This document shows positions 8,569-20,400 of a stretch of DNA of 64,000 bases, piece by piece. Source of the DNA: Bacteroidaceae bacterium (GTDB lineage Bacteria; Bacteroidota; Bacteroidia; Bacteroidales; Bacteroidaceae); assembly GCA_024398715.1 (NCBI GenBank), contig JAKSIP010000002.1:106113-170112 (forward strand). Direction: 5' to 3'. A model generated the notes under the pieces. It was not told the DNA's origin. It saw only the letters and a list, made by a program, of their open reading frames with translations, and searched no databases. The translations under genes and the position numbers were made by a program. Numbering within the stretch: the stretch's first letter is position 1; the number at the start of each line of letters is the position of its first letter.

Positions 8569-11500
8569 ATGAACATCAAAAAATTTATTGACCGTCCAGT
8601 CTTATCAATTGTCATAAGTGTATTTATTGTATTGCTGGGCGTAATAAGTCTGATAGGACTTCCTATTGAAAAATATCCGAATATCGCACCTCCTACTGTC
8701 ACCATTTCAACAAATTATTACGGCGCCAGTGCAGATGCTATCCAGAATTCCGTAATAATGCCTATTGAAGAGGCTGTCAATGGTGTTGATGATATGATTT
8801 ATATTACATCAAATGCTTCAAACAGCGGCGATGTTGATATTAGCGTATATTTCAAACAGGGTACAAATGCGGATATGGCTGCGGTTAACGTACAGAACCG
8901 CGTGTCTCAGGTGTTGGGCCTGTTACCTGCAGAAGTAACTAAGGTCGGTGTTTCCGTCAACAAACGCCAACCGTCCATGTTGCGTGTGTTTACGCTTTAC
9001 AGCCCGGGACACACATACGATGAGGCTTTTATTGCCAATTACCTGGATATAAATGTAGTCCCTGCACTAAAACGTATAAGCGGTGTTGGTATGACACAGC
9101 TGCTTGCATCGAAATACGGAATGCGCGTGTGGGTTGACCCGGTGATGATGGCGCAGTACAATCTTGTTCCAAACGATATCATTGCAGTACTTGCAGAACA
9201 GAATATTGAGGCTCCGGTCGGTGCATTCGGAAACAATGCTGATCAGACATTCTTGCGCTCAATGAAATACCGCGGCCGCAATGTAACTGAAGATGAGTTT
9301 GAAAAAATTGTGATAAAGACACTGCCTGACGGTGGAGAACTGTATTTGCGTGACGTAGCCCGTCTTGAACTGGGCATGGAGTCATACAATTTCAGAGATC
9401 TGGCAAACGGTGCTCCGGGCGTTTGCGTTATGGTATTTCAGGTTGCCGGTTCAAATGCTACGGAAATCAATATCAAAATCGACAAACTGTTTGAAGAGTT
9501 GAAGGCCACAATGCCTGCCGATCTTGAATTTGCCACTTTGCAGAACTCCAATGATTTCCTGTTCGCTTCAATACATAACGTAACTGAATCTCTGGTAATA
9601 GCGATAATACTGGTCATTCTGGTTGTATTTTTCTTTTTGCAGGACATACGCGCAACAATCATTCCTTCAATAAGCATAATAGTATCGCTCCTTGGAACAT
9701 TTGTCTTTTTACAGGTTGCAGGCTATACATTGAACCTTCTTACTCTCTTTGCTCTGGTTCTTGTAATCGGAACTGTGGTCGATGACACCATAGTTATTGT
9801 TGAGGCTGTTCAGGAACGCTTTGATGTTGGCTATAAATCGGCCCACAAGGCCATATGCGATGCCGTTGACGGTCTTGTAGGTTCTCTGTTTACTACAACA
9901 CTGGTATTCATGATGGTGTTTATACCGGTATCGTTCATGGGTGGTACAACCGGTGTCTTTTACCGTCAGTTCGGTCTGTCAATGGCAGTCGCAGTAGGAA
10001 TTTCATTATTGTGCGCATTGACTCTTGCTCCGGCACTTTGTGCCATTATGATGAAACCGCAGGAAAATGTAAGCGGAGTGACAGCGTGGGTGAAGAAAGT
10101 TTATAAAACAAGTTATGATGCCTTATTACAGCGTTATTCAAAAGGTGTGGGATTCTTTATCAAACGCCGTTTTATGGTTGTGATAATACTTGTCGTGGGT
10201 TTCGCCATGTTGGTTGCAATGCTCAAGACAACAAAAACAGGCATGGTTCCGGAAGAAGACAAGGGTGTAATATTTGTTGATTATTCATGTCCTGCCGGAT
10301 ACAATGTGTCTGAAACATACAGGGTAATGTCACAGATAGACAGTTGTGTCAGAACAATTCCTGAGGTGGAAAACGTGCTTGCTGTCAGCGGCTACGGATT
10401 GTTGGGCGGCGTTGCGTCAAATTCCGGTCTGATGTTTGTCAAGCTGAAACCATGGGAGGAACGTACTGAGGCAAATACCGATGTTAACAGTGTAATGACA
10501 AAGATATATCTGGCAACCGCTCACATCAAGGCTGCACAACTGTTCTGTATGGCTCCGCCTATGATTGACGGCTACGGCAGCGGAAACGGTTTTGAGTTCT
10601 GGGTTCAGGATAAGAAGGGTGGAACTACGCGTGAATTGTTTGAAGTTACCAAAAAGTTTGTTGCCGAATTGTCTGCACGTCCTGAAATAGGTGCGGCTTA
10701 TTGCTCTTTCGACGTTGATTATCCACAGTATGTAGTCGATGTAGATGCAGTCAAGTGCCGCAAACTTGGAGTAAGCCCTCAGGCTGTACTTTCTTGCATG
10801 AGCGGATATTTCGGCGGTACGTATGCCTCAAATTTCAACCGTTTCAGCAAAGTGTATAAAGTAATGGTACAGGGCGAACCCAATCAGACGAATACAGAAG
10901 AAAGTCTGCGTAACATTTACGTCCGTCTTGATAATGGGAATATGGCTCCAGTAAGCCAGTTCATATCAATGAAAAAGGTATATGAACCTATCAAACTGTA
11001 CCGTTTCAATCTGTATAACGCAATAAACATTTCCGGTCAGCCTGCCGGCAACTGTTCAAGCGGTCAGGCCATCAATACCATAAAAGAAGTAGCCAAAGCA
11101 TCACTCCCAATGGGATATGGCATCGATTTTGCGGGTATGACCAGAGAAGAGGAAGAAAACGGCGGTGGAAATCTTGGATTTGTATTTGCCATCTGTTTCC
11201 TGTTCATTTATCTTATTATGGCCGCCTTGTATGAGTCATTCCTGACTCCGTTTGCAATTATCTTAAGTGTTCCAATCGGTTTGCTTGGAGCGTTTGTTTT
11301 TGCAAAATTCATGGGACTGCAGAATGATATATATCTGCAGGTGGGTATGGTTATGCTTATAGGTCTGTTGTCAAAAACGGCCATTCTGCTTACAGAATAT
11401 GCTACACAATGCCGAAAGGCGGGTATGTCATTGGCACAGGCCGCATTCTTTTCTGCAAAAATGCGTTTGCGTCCTATTTTGATGACAGTGCTTACCATGA

Positions 11501-11742
11501 TATTCGGTATGTTGCCAATGATTGTCAGCACAGGTTCCGGTGCAAATGCCAACAGAACAATCGGTGCGGGTACCATAGGCGGTATGATATTCGGTACTCT
11601 GGCGCTTCTGTTCCTTGTACCTACAATGTTTATTTTCTTCCAGTCTTTGCAGGAAAAGGTAAAACCTGTTGTTTTTGAAACAACACAGGACCCTGTTATC
11701 CAGGCGGAAATTGACAGATTGAATAATGAATCCAATGCATAA
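8569..11742 (+). CDS. RND efflux pump, HAE1/AcrB type
   Basis: A 1057-residue inner-membrane proton antiporter of the hydrophobe/amphiphile RND family. The first transmembrane helix follows MNIKKFIDRPVLSIVISV. The proton-relay aspartates are in GTVVDDTIVIVEAVQE (transmembrane helix 4). The expected second set of helices lies around residues 860-1030 (LIGLLSKTAILLTEYA). Length and the two large periplasmic loops fit AcrB. It works with the adaptor before it and the channel after it. Gene order adaptor-pump-channel is intact, with no frameshift seen. Confidence 0.95.
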   Translation: MNIKKFIDRPVLSIVISVFIVLLGVISLIGLPIEKYPNIAPPTVTISTNYYGASADAIQNSVIMPIEEAVNGVDDMIYITSNASNSGDVDISVYFKQGTNADMAAVNVQNRVSQVLGLLPAEVTKVGVSVNKRQPSMLRVFTLYSPGHTYDEAFIANYLDINVVPALKRISGVGMTQLLASKYGMRVWVDPVMMAQYNLVPNDIIAVLAEQNIEAPVGAFGNNADQTFLRSMKYRGRNVTEDEFEKIVIKTLPDGGELYLRDVARLELGMESYNFRDLANGAPGVCVMVFQVAGSNATEINIKIDKLFEELKATMPADLEFATLQNSNDFLFASIHNVTESLVIAIILVILVVFFFLQDIRATIIPSISIIVSLLGTFVFLQVAGYTLNLLTLFALVLVIGTVVDDTIVIVEAVQERFDVGYKSAHKAICDAVDGLVGSLFTTTLVFMMVFIPVSFMGGTTGVFYRQFGLSMAVAVGISLLCALTLAPALCAIMMKPQENVSGVTAWVKKVYKTSYDALLQRYSKGVGFFIKRRFMVVIILVVGFAMLVAMLKTTKTGMVPEEDKGVIFVDYSCPAGYNVSETYRVMSQIDSCVRTIPEVENVLAVSGYGLLGGVASNSGLMFVKLKPWEERTEANTDVNSVMTKIYLATAHIKAAQLFCMAPPMIDGYGSGNGFEFWVQDKKGGTTRELFEVTKKFVAELSARPEIGAAYCSFDVDYPQYVVDVDAVKCRKLGVSPQAVLSCMSGYFGGTYASNFNRFSKVYKVMVQGEPNQTNTEESLRNIYVRLDNGNMAPVSQFISMKKVYEPIKLYRFNLYNAINISGQPAGNCSSGQAINTIKEVAKASLPMGYGIDFAGMTREEEENGGGNLGFVFAICFLFIYLIMAALYESFLTPFAIILSVPIGLLGAFVFAKFMGLQNDIYLQVGMVMLIGLLSKTAILLTEYATQCRKAGMSLAQAAFFSAKMRLRPILMTVLTMIFGMLPMIVSTGSGANANRTIGAGTIGGMIFGTLALLFLVPTMFIFFQSLQEKVKPVVFETTQDPVIQAEIDRLNNESNA

Positions 11743-11754
11743 TTTGAAACAGAT

Positions 11755-13080
11755 ATGAGAAAAATATTATCATTGTCCATATTGACGGTTCTGCTTGCCG
11801 GATGCGGTGTATTCGGCAAGTACGAACGTCCGGAATCCATAAAAACCGATAATCTTTATGGTGCAGTCATTGATACAACAGGTGTATCAATGGGCACATT
11901 TTCATATAGGGAAATCTTTACTGACGCTTTCCTGCAAGCATTGATTGATACTGCAGTTGTAAGGAATACCGATATCAATGTTGCACGTTCTTCCATAACG
12001 CAGGCAAAAAATGCTCTCAAGGCGGACAGAATGTCTTTTGCTCCGGGTGTAGCTGTGAATCCGCAGTACGGATACAATATCAATCAGTCAGCAGGCTGGA
12101 GTTATATGCTACCTGTTGCACTTGACTGGGAAATAGATCTGTTCGGTAAAAAACTGAACCGGGAACGTATATCGAAAGCTAATTACAATATGGCTCTTGA
12201 TGTGTATCAGGCTGTTCAGACAGGTGTTGTTGCACATGTGTCAGCTCTATATTACCAATTGGTTTATCTTGATGCCAGGAAAACACTGGTAGTGGCATTC
12301 AAACAAAGTTGGGATGAACAGCTGCGTGTTGTTGAGTCTCTCAAATCAAGCGGAATGAGCAATGGCGTTGCAGTAGAGCAGACGCGTGGCCAGTATTATG
12401 ACCTTGAAGCGGCTCTGATTGATGTGGACAAGGCAATAGGCGATGTGGAAAATGCCATCTGTGCTCTTTTGTGCCAGGAACCGCAGCATATCGTTCGTAC
12501 AACTTTGGAGAATATGGAATTTTCAGACGATTTTTCTGTCGGTGCCAGTATGCTGCTTCTTGAAAACAGACCCGATGTACGTGCTGCCGAAAGAAATCTT
12601 GAGGCTTGTTTCTATAACGTCAATTATGCAAAATCACAATTCTATCCTAGTGTAAATATAAGTGCAACAGCCGCATTTGACGGTAATGTTATAAAGACGG
12701 CTATGGCATCGCTTTTACAACCCATATTCGCACAGGGGCAGTTAAGAGCGAATTCCAAAATTGCACAGTCAAAACTTGATCAGGCCAGCGCCCAGTTCCA
12801 ACAGAAACTGATTGATGCAGGAATAGAAGTGAATAACGCCTTGAGAGCCTGTTATGCGGCAAAAGACAAATCTGCAGGAAGAACTCTGCAAATACAGTCT
12901 ATGGCGAAAGCAGAAAAATATGCCCGCAAGCTTATGCTTAACGGCGATGCCAACTATCTTGAGGTTATCATTGCCAAACAACAGTTGCTTTCTGCACAAT
13001 CTGCCGCTTTGGATGATTGGTTACAATTGGCTCAGGGTTATGTTACACTTTATCAGGCGTTAGGTGGTGGAACAAAGTGA
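11755..13080 (+). CDS. Outer-membrane efflux channel (OprM/NodT family)
   Basis: A 441-residue outer-membrane factor, lipoprotein type (SILTVLLAGCGVFGKY, acylated Cys at 17). The two OEP repeats carry the typical LDWEIDLFGKKLNRERISKA, LLLENRPDVRAAERNLEA and LLQPIFAQGQLRANSKIAQ motifs. It forms the TolC-like exit duct for the preceding pump and starts 12 bp after it. Confidence 0.93.
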   Translation: MRKILSLSILTVLLAGCGVFGKYERPESIKTDNLYGAVIDTTGVSMGTFSYREIFTDAFLQALIDTAVVRNTDINVARSSITQAKNALKADRMSFAPGVAVNPQYGYNINQSAGWSYMLPVALDWEIDLFGKKLNRERISKANYNMALDVYQAVQTGVVAHVSALYYQLVYLDARKTLVVAFKQSWDEQLRVVESLKSSGMSNGVAVEQTRGQYYDLEAALIDVDKAIGDVENAICALLCQEPQHIVRTTLENMEFSDDFSVGASMLLLENRPDVRAAERNLEACFYNVNYAKSQFYPSVNISATAAFDGNVIKTAMASLLQPIFAQGQLRANSKIAQSKLDQASAQFQQKLIDAGIEVNNALRACYAAKDKSAGRTLQIQSMAKAEKYARKLMLNGDANYLEVIIAKQQLLSAQSAALDDWLQLAQGYVTLYQALGGGTK

Positions 13081-13112
13081 AAATTATAAGACGGATATTA
13101 CAAAATAACTAT

Positions 13113-14051
13113 ATGAAACAACTTGGAACTTATTCTTCTGCTCTGCTGATGATGTTGCTATGCAGTTGCGGTGTAAGTAAAATGCAAGTGGATATGGTGC
13201 AGAATCTGGCGCTCAAAAGCGATACAATTACGCACAGTCCAGTGCAGATTTTTGTAAACATGCAACAGGTGAACCGTGAGCGCGGTCTGTATTATGCGGC
13301 ATCGCTCAGTTCTCCGTCCCTGCATGTGAATGAACTGGAGTCTATGGTAAAAACCGATGCCCAGAATATTACTGCGCAGAACAAGGCACAGACATATGTT
13401 CTTGCGCTCAATTCATATTGCAGGGCGTTGAGAAACCTCTCTTCCGAGACCCGTTGGAAACAGATTGGTACTGAATTGCGCGGCTTGGGCAATAAGACAG
13501 ATTCGGTTATTCTTTATCTGAATAAATCAGACTGGATGGACAAAACTGTTCCGGAAGGATATGCACGTCTCAGTGGCCGCTATTCGGGTTGGATAGCCCA
13601 ACGTTACATGAAAGTGCGTCAGAAAAAGGCCTTGGTACAGTTTGTTACAGAGAGCGATACTCTGGTAAGCGTCTGTACGGAAGCTTTGATTGATGTTTTG
13701 AAAAGTCCTGAACTTGACGCTCTCCTTGCCAACGAAAGAGAAGGACTTAAAGACAACTATACGGCATATCTGCAATATCTGGAACGTTCGGGTGCGGTAA
13801 ACCTGATAGAAAATGACAAACTGTTTATCGACTTGTATTCAAAGAGTGCGAATGCTGAAAAAATAAGGACCAATTGCGTATCGGCTCTCAGGTATTTTGC
13901 CAAGGCACACCATAATCTGGCCTTGCGTCTTCTTGGAGATGGCAGTAAAAAGAATAAGAGGAAAGACCGCATTGAACAGCTGAAAGATATTGCTGATGAC
14001 TTGGCAACACTGTCTTTATACACAAAACAATTGATTGAACTGATTGATTGA
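13113..14051 (+). CDS. Helical lipoprotein of unknown function, RND operon
   Basis: A 312-residue protein from ATG 13113, with a lipoprotein signal ending LLMMLLCSCGVS (Cys near residue 20). The mature part is largely alpha-helical and charged, with no family I can name. Its helical pattern and place right after an efflux channel suggest an accessory envelope protein, but nothing proves that. It is followed eight bases later by a small coiled-coil gene. Confidence 0.75.
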   Translation: MKQLGTYSSALLMMLLCSCGVSKMQVDMVQNLALKSDTITHSPVQIFVNMQQVNRERGLYYAASLSSPSLHVNELESMVKTDAQNITAQNKAQTYVLALNSYCRALRNLSSETRWKQIGTELRGLGNKTDSVILYLNKSDWMDKTVPEGYARLSGRYSGWIAQRYMKVRQKKALVQFVTESDTLVSVCTEALIDVLKSPELDALLANEREGLKDNYTAYLQYLERSGAVNLIENDKLFIDLYSKSANAEKIRTNCVSALRYFAKAHHNLALRLLGDGSKKNKRKDRIEQLKDIADDLATLSLYTKQLIELID

Positions 14052-14059
14052 AGATAATT

Positions 14060-14410
14060 ATGGCAACAAAAAAAATTGAAGTTACAACAGATACACTTTC
14101 AGAGATCCGCAAATCCATACAGAAGATAGATGCGCAGCGTGCAGACCGTTCGCTGACAGATGAGCAGCGGATCCTGCTGGAAGAAACCGCTATCGTCCTG
14201 CGTGATAGCGAACGCTATGCAATACAAGTATTGACAAAACGTATCGGAACCCAGTTGGAGGAACAACTTGAACCAATCAGGGAACGCAGTAAAGAAATTC
14301 GTGAACGTATTACCGGAATGTCAAAGGTCCCAAAGGCAATAGACGCAATAGAGCAGATTGTTGCTGTTGTTGTACCTCTTCTGCGCCAGATATCAGATTG
14401 GAAAATTTAG
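14060..14410 (+). CDS. Small coiled-coil protein of unknown function
   Basis: A 116-residue protein (MATKKIEVTTDTLSEI...), strongly helical with heptad-like spacing of Ile/Leu and many Arg/Glu. It has no signal peptide, so it is probably cytoplasmic or peripheral. A hydrophobic stretch near the end (IEQIVAVVVPLLRQI) could be an amphipathic anchor. ATG 14060 is preferred over an in-frame ATG four codons earlier because it leaves a normal gap after the previous stop. Function unknown. Confidence 0.65.
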   Translation: MATKKIEVTTDTLSEIRKSIQKIDAQRADRSLTDEQRILLEETAIVLRDSERYAIQVLTKRIGTQLEEQLEPIRERSKEIRERITGMSKVPKAIDAIEQIVAVVVPLLRQISDWKI

Positions 14411-14435
14411 AATTTGTTTTTATTTTATACATGTT

Positions 14436-17400
14436 ATGAAAAAAATATTCTTTTTTTTAGTAATGATGCTGACAGTCGGCATGAACGCATGGGCACAGGA
14501 TGCCGATTATCTTTGTTTCACTGCTGAGGAAGACGAGGCATACTTTCAGCTGTATAAATACGGCAATCCTACGAAAGTTGCTCTTGAATACAGCACCAAC
14601 GGCGGTTCCAGTTGGACAGACTACACGTATACTGCTGCCGATGGTTATGAGTATGGTCCTGTCATCATATTGCAGAATGCAGGTGACAAGGTCTATTTCC
14701 GCAACAAGTCAGACAAAGTCACTAACTTTTCCACCAGCGCAGAGAATTATTACAGGTTCAGTATTCGTAATAATAAAATCTCAGTCAGTGGAAACGTTAT
14801 GTCGCTTGTTGACAAGAGATGTGCCAAAACGACCATACCGAACAATTATTGTTTTGCCAAGCTGTTTGAATATTGCACTAGTATAACATCGGCTCCAAAG
14901 CTTCCTGCGACTGAGTTGAAGGAAGGGTGCTATTACAGAATGTTTACTGGTTGCAATAACCTGACGAATGCCCCGACGCTTCCTGCCAGGACATTGAAAA
15001 GCTACTGTTATTATGAAATGTTCCAAGGTTGCACCAGTCTTTCGCATGTTGAGGTGGGCTTTACCGAATGGGTTCCATCAGGGACGACAGATGCTTTAAA
15101 ATGGTGGATGCAAGGCGTATCGCAAACCGGAACATTTGAATGTCCGAAGGATTTAGATACATCTTCCAGAAGTAATTACATTCCAGATGGCTGGACTATA
15201 TCACAATATATGCCTGACTATCTCTGCTTCACGACAGAGAAAGATGCATCGATATGTTTGGAGAAGGAGGGAAGCCCTACGGCGGTGACCATCGAATACA
15301 GCAAGGACGGTATGAAATGGAACACTCTTACTTTGTATGAATATGTAGAATTTCAATCAGGCGAAACGCTCTACCTCCGCAATGCATCTGAAACCGTGAC
15401 AGAATTCTCGAAAGGCGGGAGAGACTACTACCACTTCCGATTATCGTCAAGTGATGATAGCAACAGAATCTCCGCTTCCGGCAACATCATGTCGCTTGTA
15501 GATAAAAGTTGTAACACTAAAACCATTCCTTGCAATTATTGTTTCTATGAGCTGTTTTCAGGTAACCGCAATCTCACATCAGCTCCAAAGCTTCCTGCTA
15601 CGACATTGGCTATTGAGTGTTATGAAAATATGTTCGAGGACTGTACAGGACTTACCGAGGCTCCTGCACTTCCTGCCACTTCATTGAGCCACGCTTGTTA
15701 TTCAAATATGTTCTCAGGTTGTACAGGTCTTGTCAATGCACCTGAACTTGCAACCACCACATTGGCAGAGGGTTGCTATCGCAGTATGTTCCAAGGCTGT
15801 ACGGGGCTTACCGTGGCTCCTGAACTACCAGCCACTACACTTGTCAGGGGTTGTTATGAAAATATGTTCGGGGACTGTACAGGTCTTACCGAGGCTCCAG
15901 AGCTTCCTGCCCCTACATTGGTTGAGAAGTGTTATTACGGAATGTTCGATAACTGTAGCAACCTGAGGAAGGTAAACGTCAGTTTCAAGGAATGGTTCAA
16001 ACTTGATAAAAATGGCGCGACAGCGGGCTGGCTTGGTGACGTTGCAGAGGAAGGTGAGTTTATATGCCCTCCAGGATTACCAAAACTTACCGGTAGTAGT
16101 TCTTATATACCAGAGAACTGGACAGTAAAAGCTCCTGATTATTTGTGCTTCACTGCCAACACAACATCATCGTCAAAGGTAAGTCTGAGCAAGGTCGGCT
16201 CACCTGCTGATGTTGCCCTCGAATACAGTAAAGATGCATCTGTCTGGAAGCCTTATACATTAGGCGAAGAAATATCACTGTCTCCATTCGCATCGGTATA
16301 TTTCCGCAACCCATCACGCACTCCAACTGCCTTCTCTACCGACGGAGCCAACTATTACCGTTTTTCTGTAGAAGGCGATGTTGCCGCAAGCGGAAACATC
16401 ATGACCTTGGTTGAAAAGTCGGGATCAATTACGGAGATACCTAATGATTATTGTTTCTATGGCTTGTTCTCAGGCTGTACAGGTCTGACTGCGTCACCGG
16501 AACTCCCTGCCACGACTCTGGCAAATTATTGCTATTATGGAATGTTCAAGGATTGCAGCAGTCTCAATTATATCAAGGTCGGTTTTTCACAGTGGCATGA
16601 AAACGCTACAAGAGATTGGGTTTCAGGTGTTGCTGCCAAGGGTACTTTTGACTCCCCTGTTGAACTGGATAAGACAAAGCTTGGCACAAGTTACATTCCT
16701 GTCGGCTGGACACTGGGTATTTACCATCCAACAAAAGAGCCAACCTATCGGACTCTCGGCTACACGCAAGATTGTTGGGAAGACAGGGCTACCGGCAAAT
16801 TCTATTCTGATGCCGAATGCACGCAGGAACTCAATCCGGCACAAGTATTTACATACAAAAAACTAATCACCAACCCTGTTACAGCTAACAACGGATTTAC
16901 TCTTAAGGATGCAACATACGAAGGTGTGCAGTTCAACTGGGCAGCAGAGACAACTTACAAGACAACATCTGCTGAACACTCTGAAACAGGCACCCGTTCC
17001 GTTGAGTTTATAGTATATGGCAAAGATGTCGCCAACGCACGCGTGAAGTGGTATAAGGACAGTGGAGATTACCGATATGGTAAATTTACCATTACAGTGT
17101 ATGTAAACGGTACTCAGGTATATTCCGTAAACCAGAATGATAATAAATCCTTAAGCGGCTTCTTTGCCGTACCTTTGCAAGGATTGAAGACGGGTGATGT
17201 GGTGAAGTTTGAAGTCAAAAAACCTGAGACCTCAGAATGGAAAGGCAACGTTACCATAGCCGCCTGTCTGGAATACACCAGCAGCGACGGAGGAGAGAGA
17301 GAAGTTATTCATCATGACGCAGTAGAACCGACAGACGAAACAGTGGGATTCAATCAAGAGTGCTGGGAAGCATTTAATGTTTACAAATTTTATTCGGATG

Positions 17401-20400
17401 CCGCTTGCACTCAAGAACTAAATCCAGCACAGTTGATTACATACAAAAAACTAATCTCTCTCCCTGTTACAGCTAACAACGGATTTACTCTTAAGGAAGA
17501 TGCAACATACGACGGCGTACAGTTCGACTGGGCAGCAGAGACATCTTATGGTAATGCTGCCACAGACACTCGTTCCGTTGAGTTTATAGTATATGGCAAA
17601 GATGTTGATAACGCACGCGTGAAGTGGTATAAGAACAATGGAGATTACCATTGTGGTAAATTTACCATTATAGTGTATGTAAACGGTACGAAGGTATATT
17701 CCGTAAACCAGGATGATAATAAATCATTAGACGGCTTATTTGCCGTACCTTTGCAAGGGTTGAAGATGGGTGATGTGGTGAAGTTTGAAGTCAAAAAACC
17801 TGAGATCTTAGATTGGGATGGCAACGTTACCATAGCCGCCTGTCTGGAATACACCAGCAGTAACGAAGGTGAAGCAGAAACTATTCATCATGACGCAGTA
17901 GCCCCAACCGATCGGACTGTCGGCTACACGCAAGAGTGCTGGGAAGCATTTAATTTTTACAAATTTTATTCGGATGCCGCTTGCACTCAAGAACTAAATC
18001 CAGCACAGTTGATTACATACAAAAAACTAATCTCTCTCCCTGTTACAGCTAACAACGGATTTACTATCAAGGATGCAGCATACGGTGGCGTGCAGTTCGA
18101 CTGGGCAGCAGAGACAACTTACAAGACAACATCTGTAACATCTGTTATTGACTCTGAAACAGGCACCCGTTCCGTTGAGTTTACGGTATATGGCACAGAT
18201 GTCGATAACGCACGCGTGAAGTGGAATAAGACCAGTGGAGATTACCGATATGGTAAATTTACCATTACAGTGTATGTAAATGGTACTCAGGTATATTCTA
18301 TAAATCAGGATGATAATAAATCATTAAGTGGCTTCTTTGCCGTACCTTTGCAAGGGTTGAAGAAGGGTGATAAGGTTAAGTTTGAAGTCAAAAAACCTGA
18401 GAAATCAAAATGGTCTGGCAACGTTACCATAGCCGCCTGTCTGGAATACACCAGCAGTAACGGAGGCTTGAATGAGGATATTATTCATCATGACGCAACA
18501 GAACCGGAATATGAAACTGTAGGAAATATAGAGTATTGGGAAAACAAGGAGACAGGCAAATACTATTCTGATGCCTTTCTTAAGAATGAACTCAATCCAG
18601 AAATGTTGATTACATACAAAAAACTAATCTCTCTCCCTGTTACAGCTAACAACGGCTTTACTATCAAGGATGCAGCATACGGTGGTGTGCAGTTCGACTG
18701 GGCAGCAGAGACATCTTATGGAGATAAAGATAGAGACATTCGTTCCGTTGAGTTTATAGTATATGGCAAAGATGTCGATAACGCACGCGTGAAATGGACA
18801 AAGAATAACCCAGATTGGCGATATGGCCAATTTACCATCAATGTATATGTAAACGGTACTCAGGTATATTCTATAAATCAGGATAACGGTGAATCTTTGG
18901 GCGGCCTATTTGCCGTACCTTTGCAAGGATTGAAGACGGGTGATGTGGTTAAGTTTGAAGTCCAAAAACCTTATTCCTCATATTGGACTAGCAACGTTAC
19001 CATAGCCGCCTGTCTGGAATACACCAGCAGCAACGGAGGTGAAGCAGAAACTATTCATCATGACGCAGTAGAACCGACATACGAAACTGTGGGATTCAAT
19101 CAAGAGTGCTGGGAAGCATTTAATGTTTACAAATTTTATTCGGATGCCGCTTGCACTCAAGAACTAAATCCAGCACAGTTGATTACATACGCAAAATTCA
19201 TCACCACCCCTATTATAGCTAACGACGGCTTTACTATCAAGGATGTAGCATACAGTGACGTACAGTTCGACTGGGCAGCAGAGACATCTTATGACACTTA
19301 TGCCAAAGGAACCCGTTCCGTTGAGTTTATGGTGTTCGGCAAAGATGTAGGTAACGCACGCGTGAAATGGACAAAGAATAACCCAGATTGGGCATATGGC
19401 CAATTTACCATCAATGTATATGTAAACGGTACTCAGGTATATTCTATAAATCAGGATAACGGTGAATCTTTGGGCGGCCTATTTGCCGTACCTTTGCAAG
19501 GATTGAAGACGGGTGATGTGGTTAAGTTTGAAGTCCAAAAACCTTATTCCTCATATGTGACTAGCAACGTTACCATAGCCGCTTGTCTGGAATACACCAG
19601 CAGCAACGGAGGTGCAGGTGTCATTTTAACAGCAGATGACAAATTCAAGAACAAAGGAGATGATGACCCTGAACTGACATGGAAAGTTACAAAGGGCGAA
19701 TTGATGGAAGGTGACGAACTTACTGGTATCAAAATCTGGCGTGAAGAAGGCGAAGAGATTGGTTCATACACAATTCACGTCTCGCAGGAAGAAGGATCCA
19801 ATCCGAAGTACTACATTACCTTTGTTGAGGGAACTTTCAGAATATCAGACATTATACATCATGATGTGACAGAACCTACGTATGAGACTGTCGGCTTCTT
19901 GCAGGAGTGCTGGGAAGATAGGACATTAGGCAAATACTATTCCGATGCCGAATACTCGCAGGAACTCAATCCAGCACAGTTGATTACATACAAAAAACTA
20001 ATCTCTCTCCCTGTTACAGCCAACAACGGCTTTACGCTCGTGGAGGATGCAGCATACGGTGGCGTACAATTCAACTGGGCAGCAGAGACTACTTATGATG
20101 TATGGTCGGACACAGACACTCGTTCCGTTGAGTTTATAGTATATGGCAAAGATGTTGATAACGCACGCGTGAAGTGGTATAAGAACAATGGAGATTACCA
20201 ATATGGTAAATTTACCATTACAGTGTATGTAAACGGTACGCAGGTATATTCCGTAAACCAGAATGATAATAAATCATTAAGTGGCTTATTTGCCGTACCT
20301 TTGCAAGGATTGAAGATGGGTGATGTGGTTAAGTTTGAAGTCAAAAAACCTGAGAAATCAGAATGGACTGGCAACGTTACCATAGCCGCCTGTCTGGAAT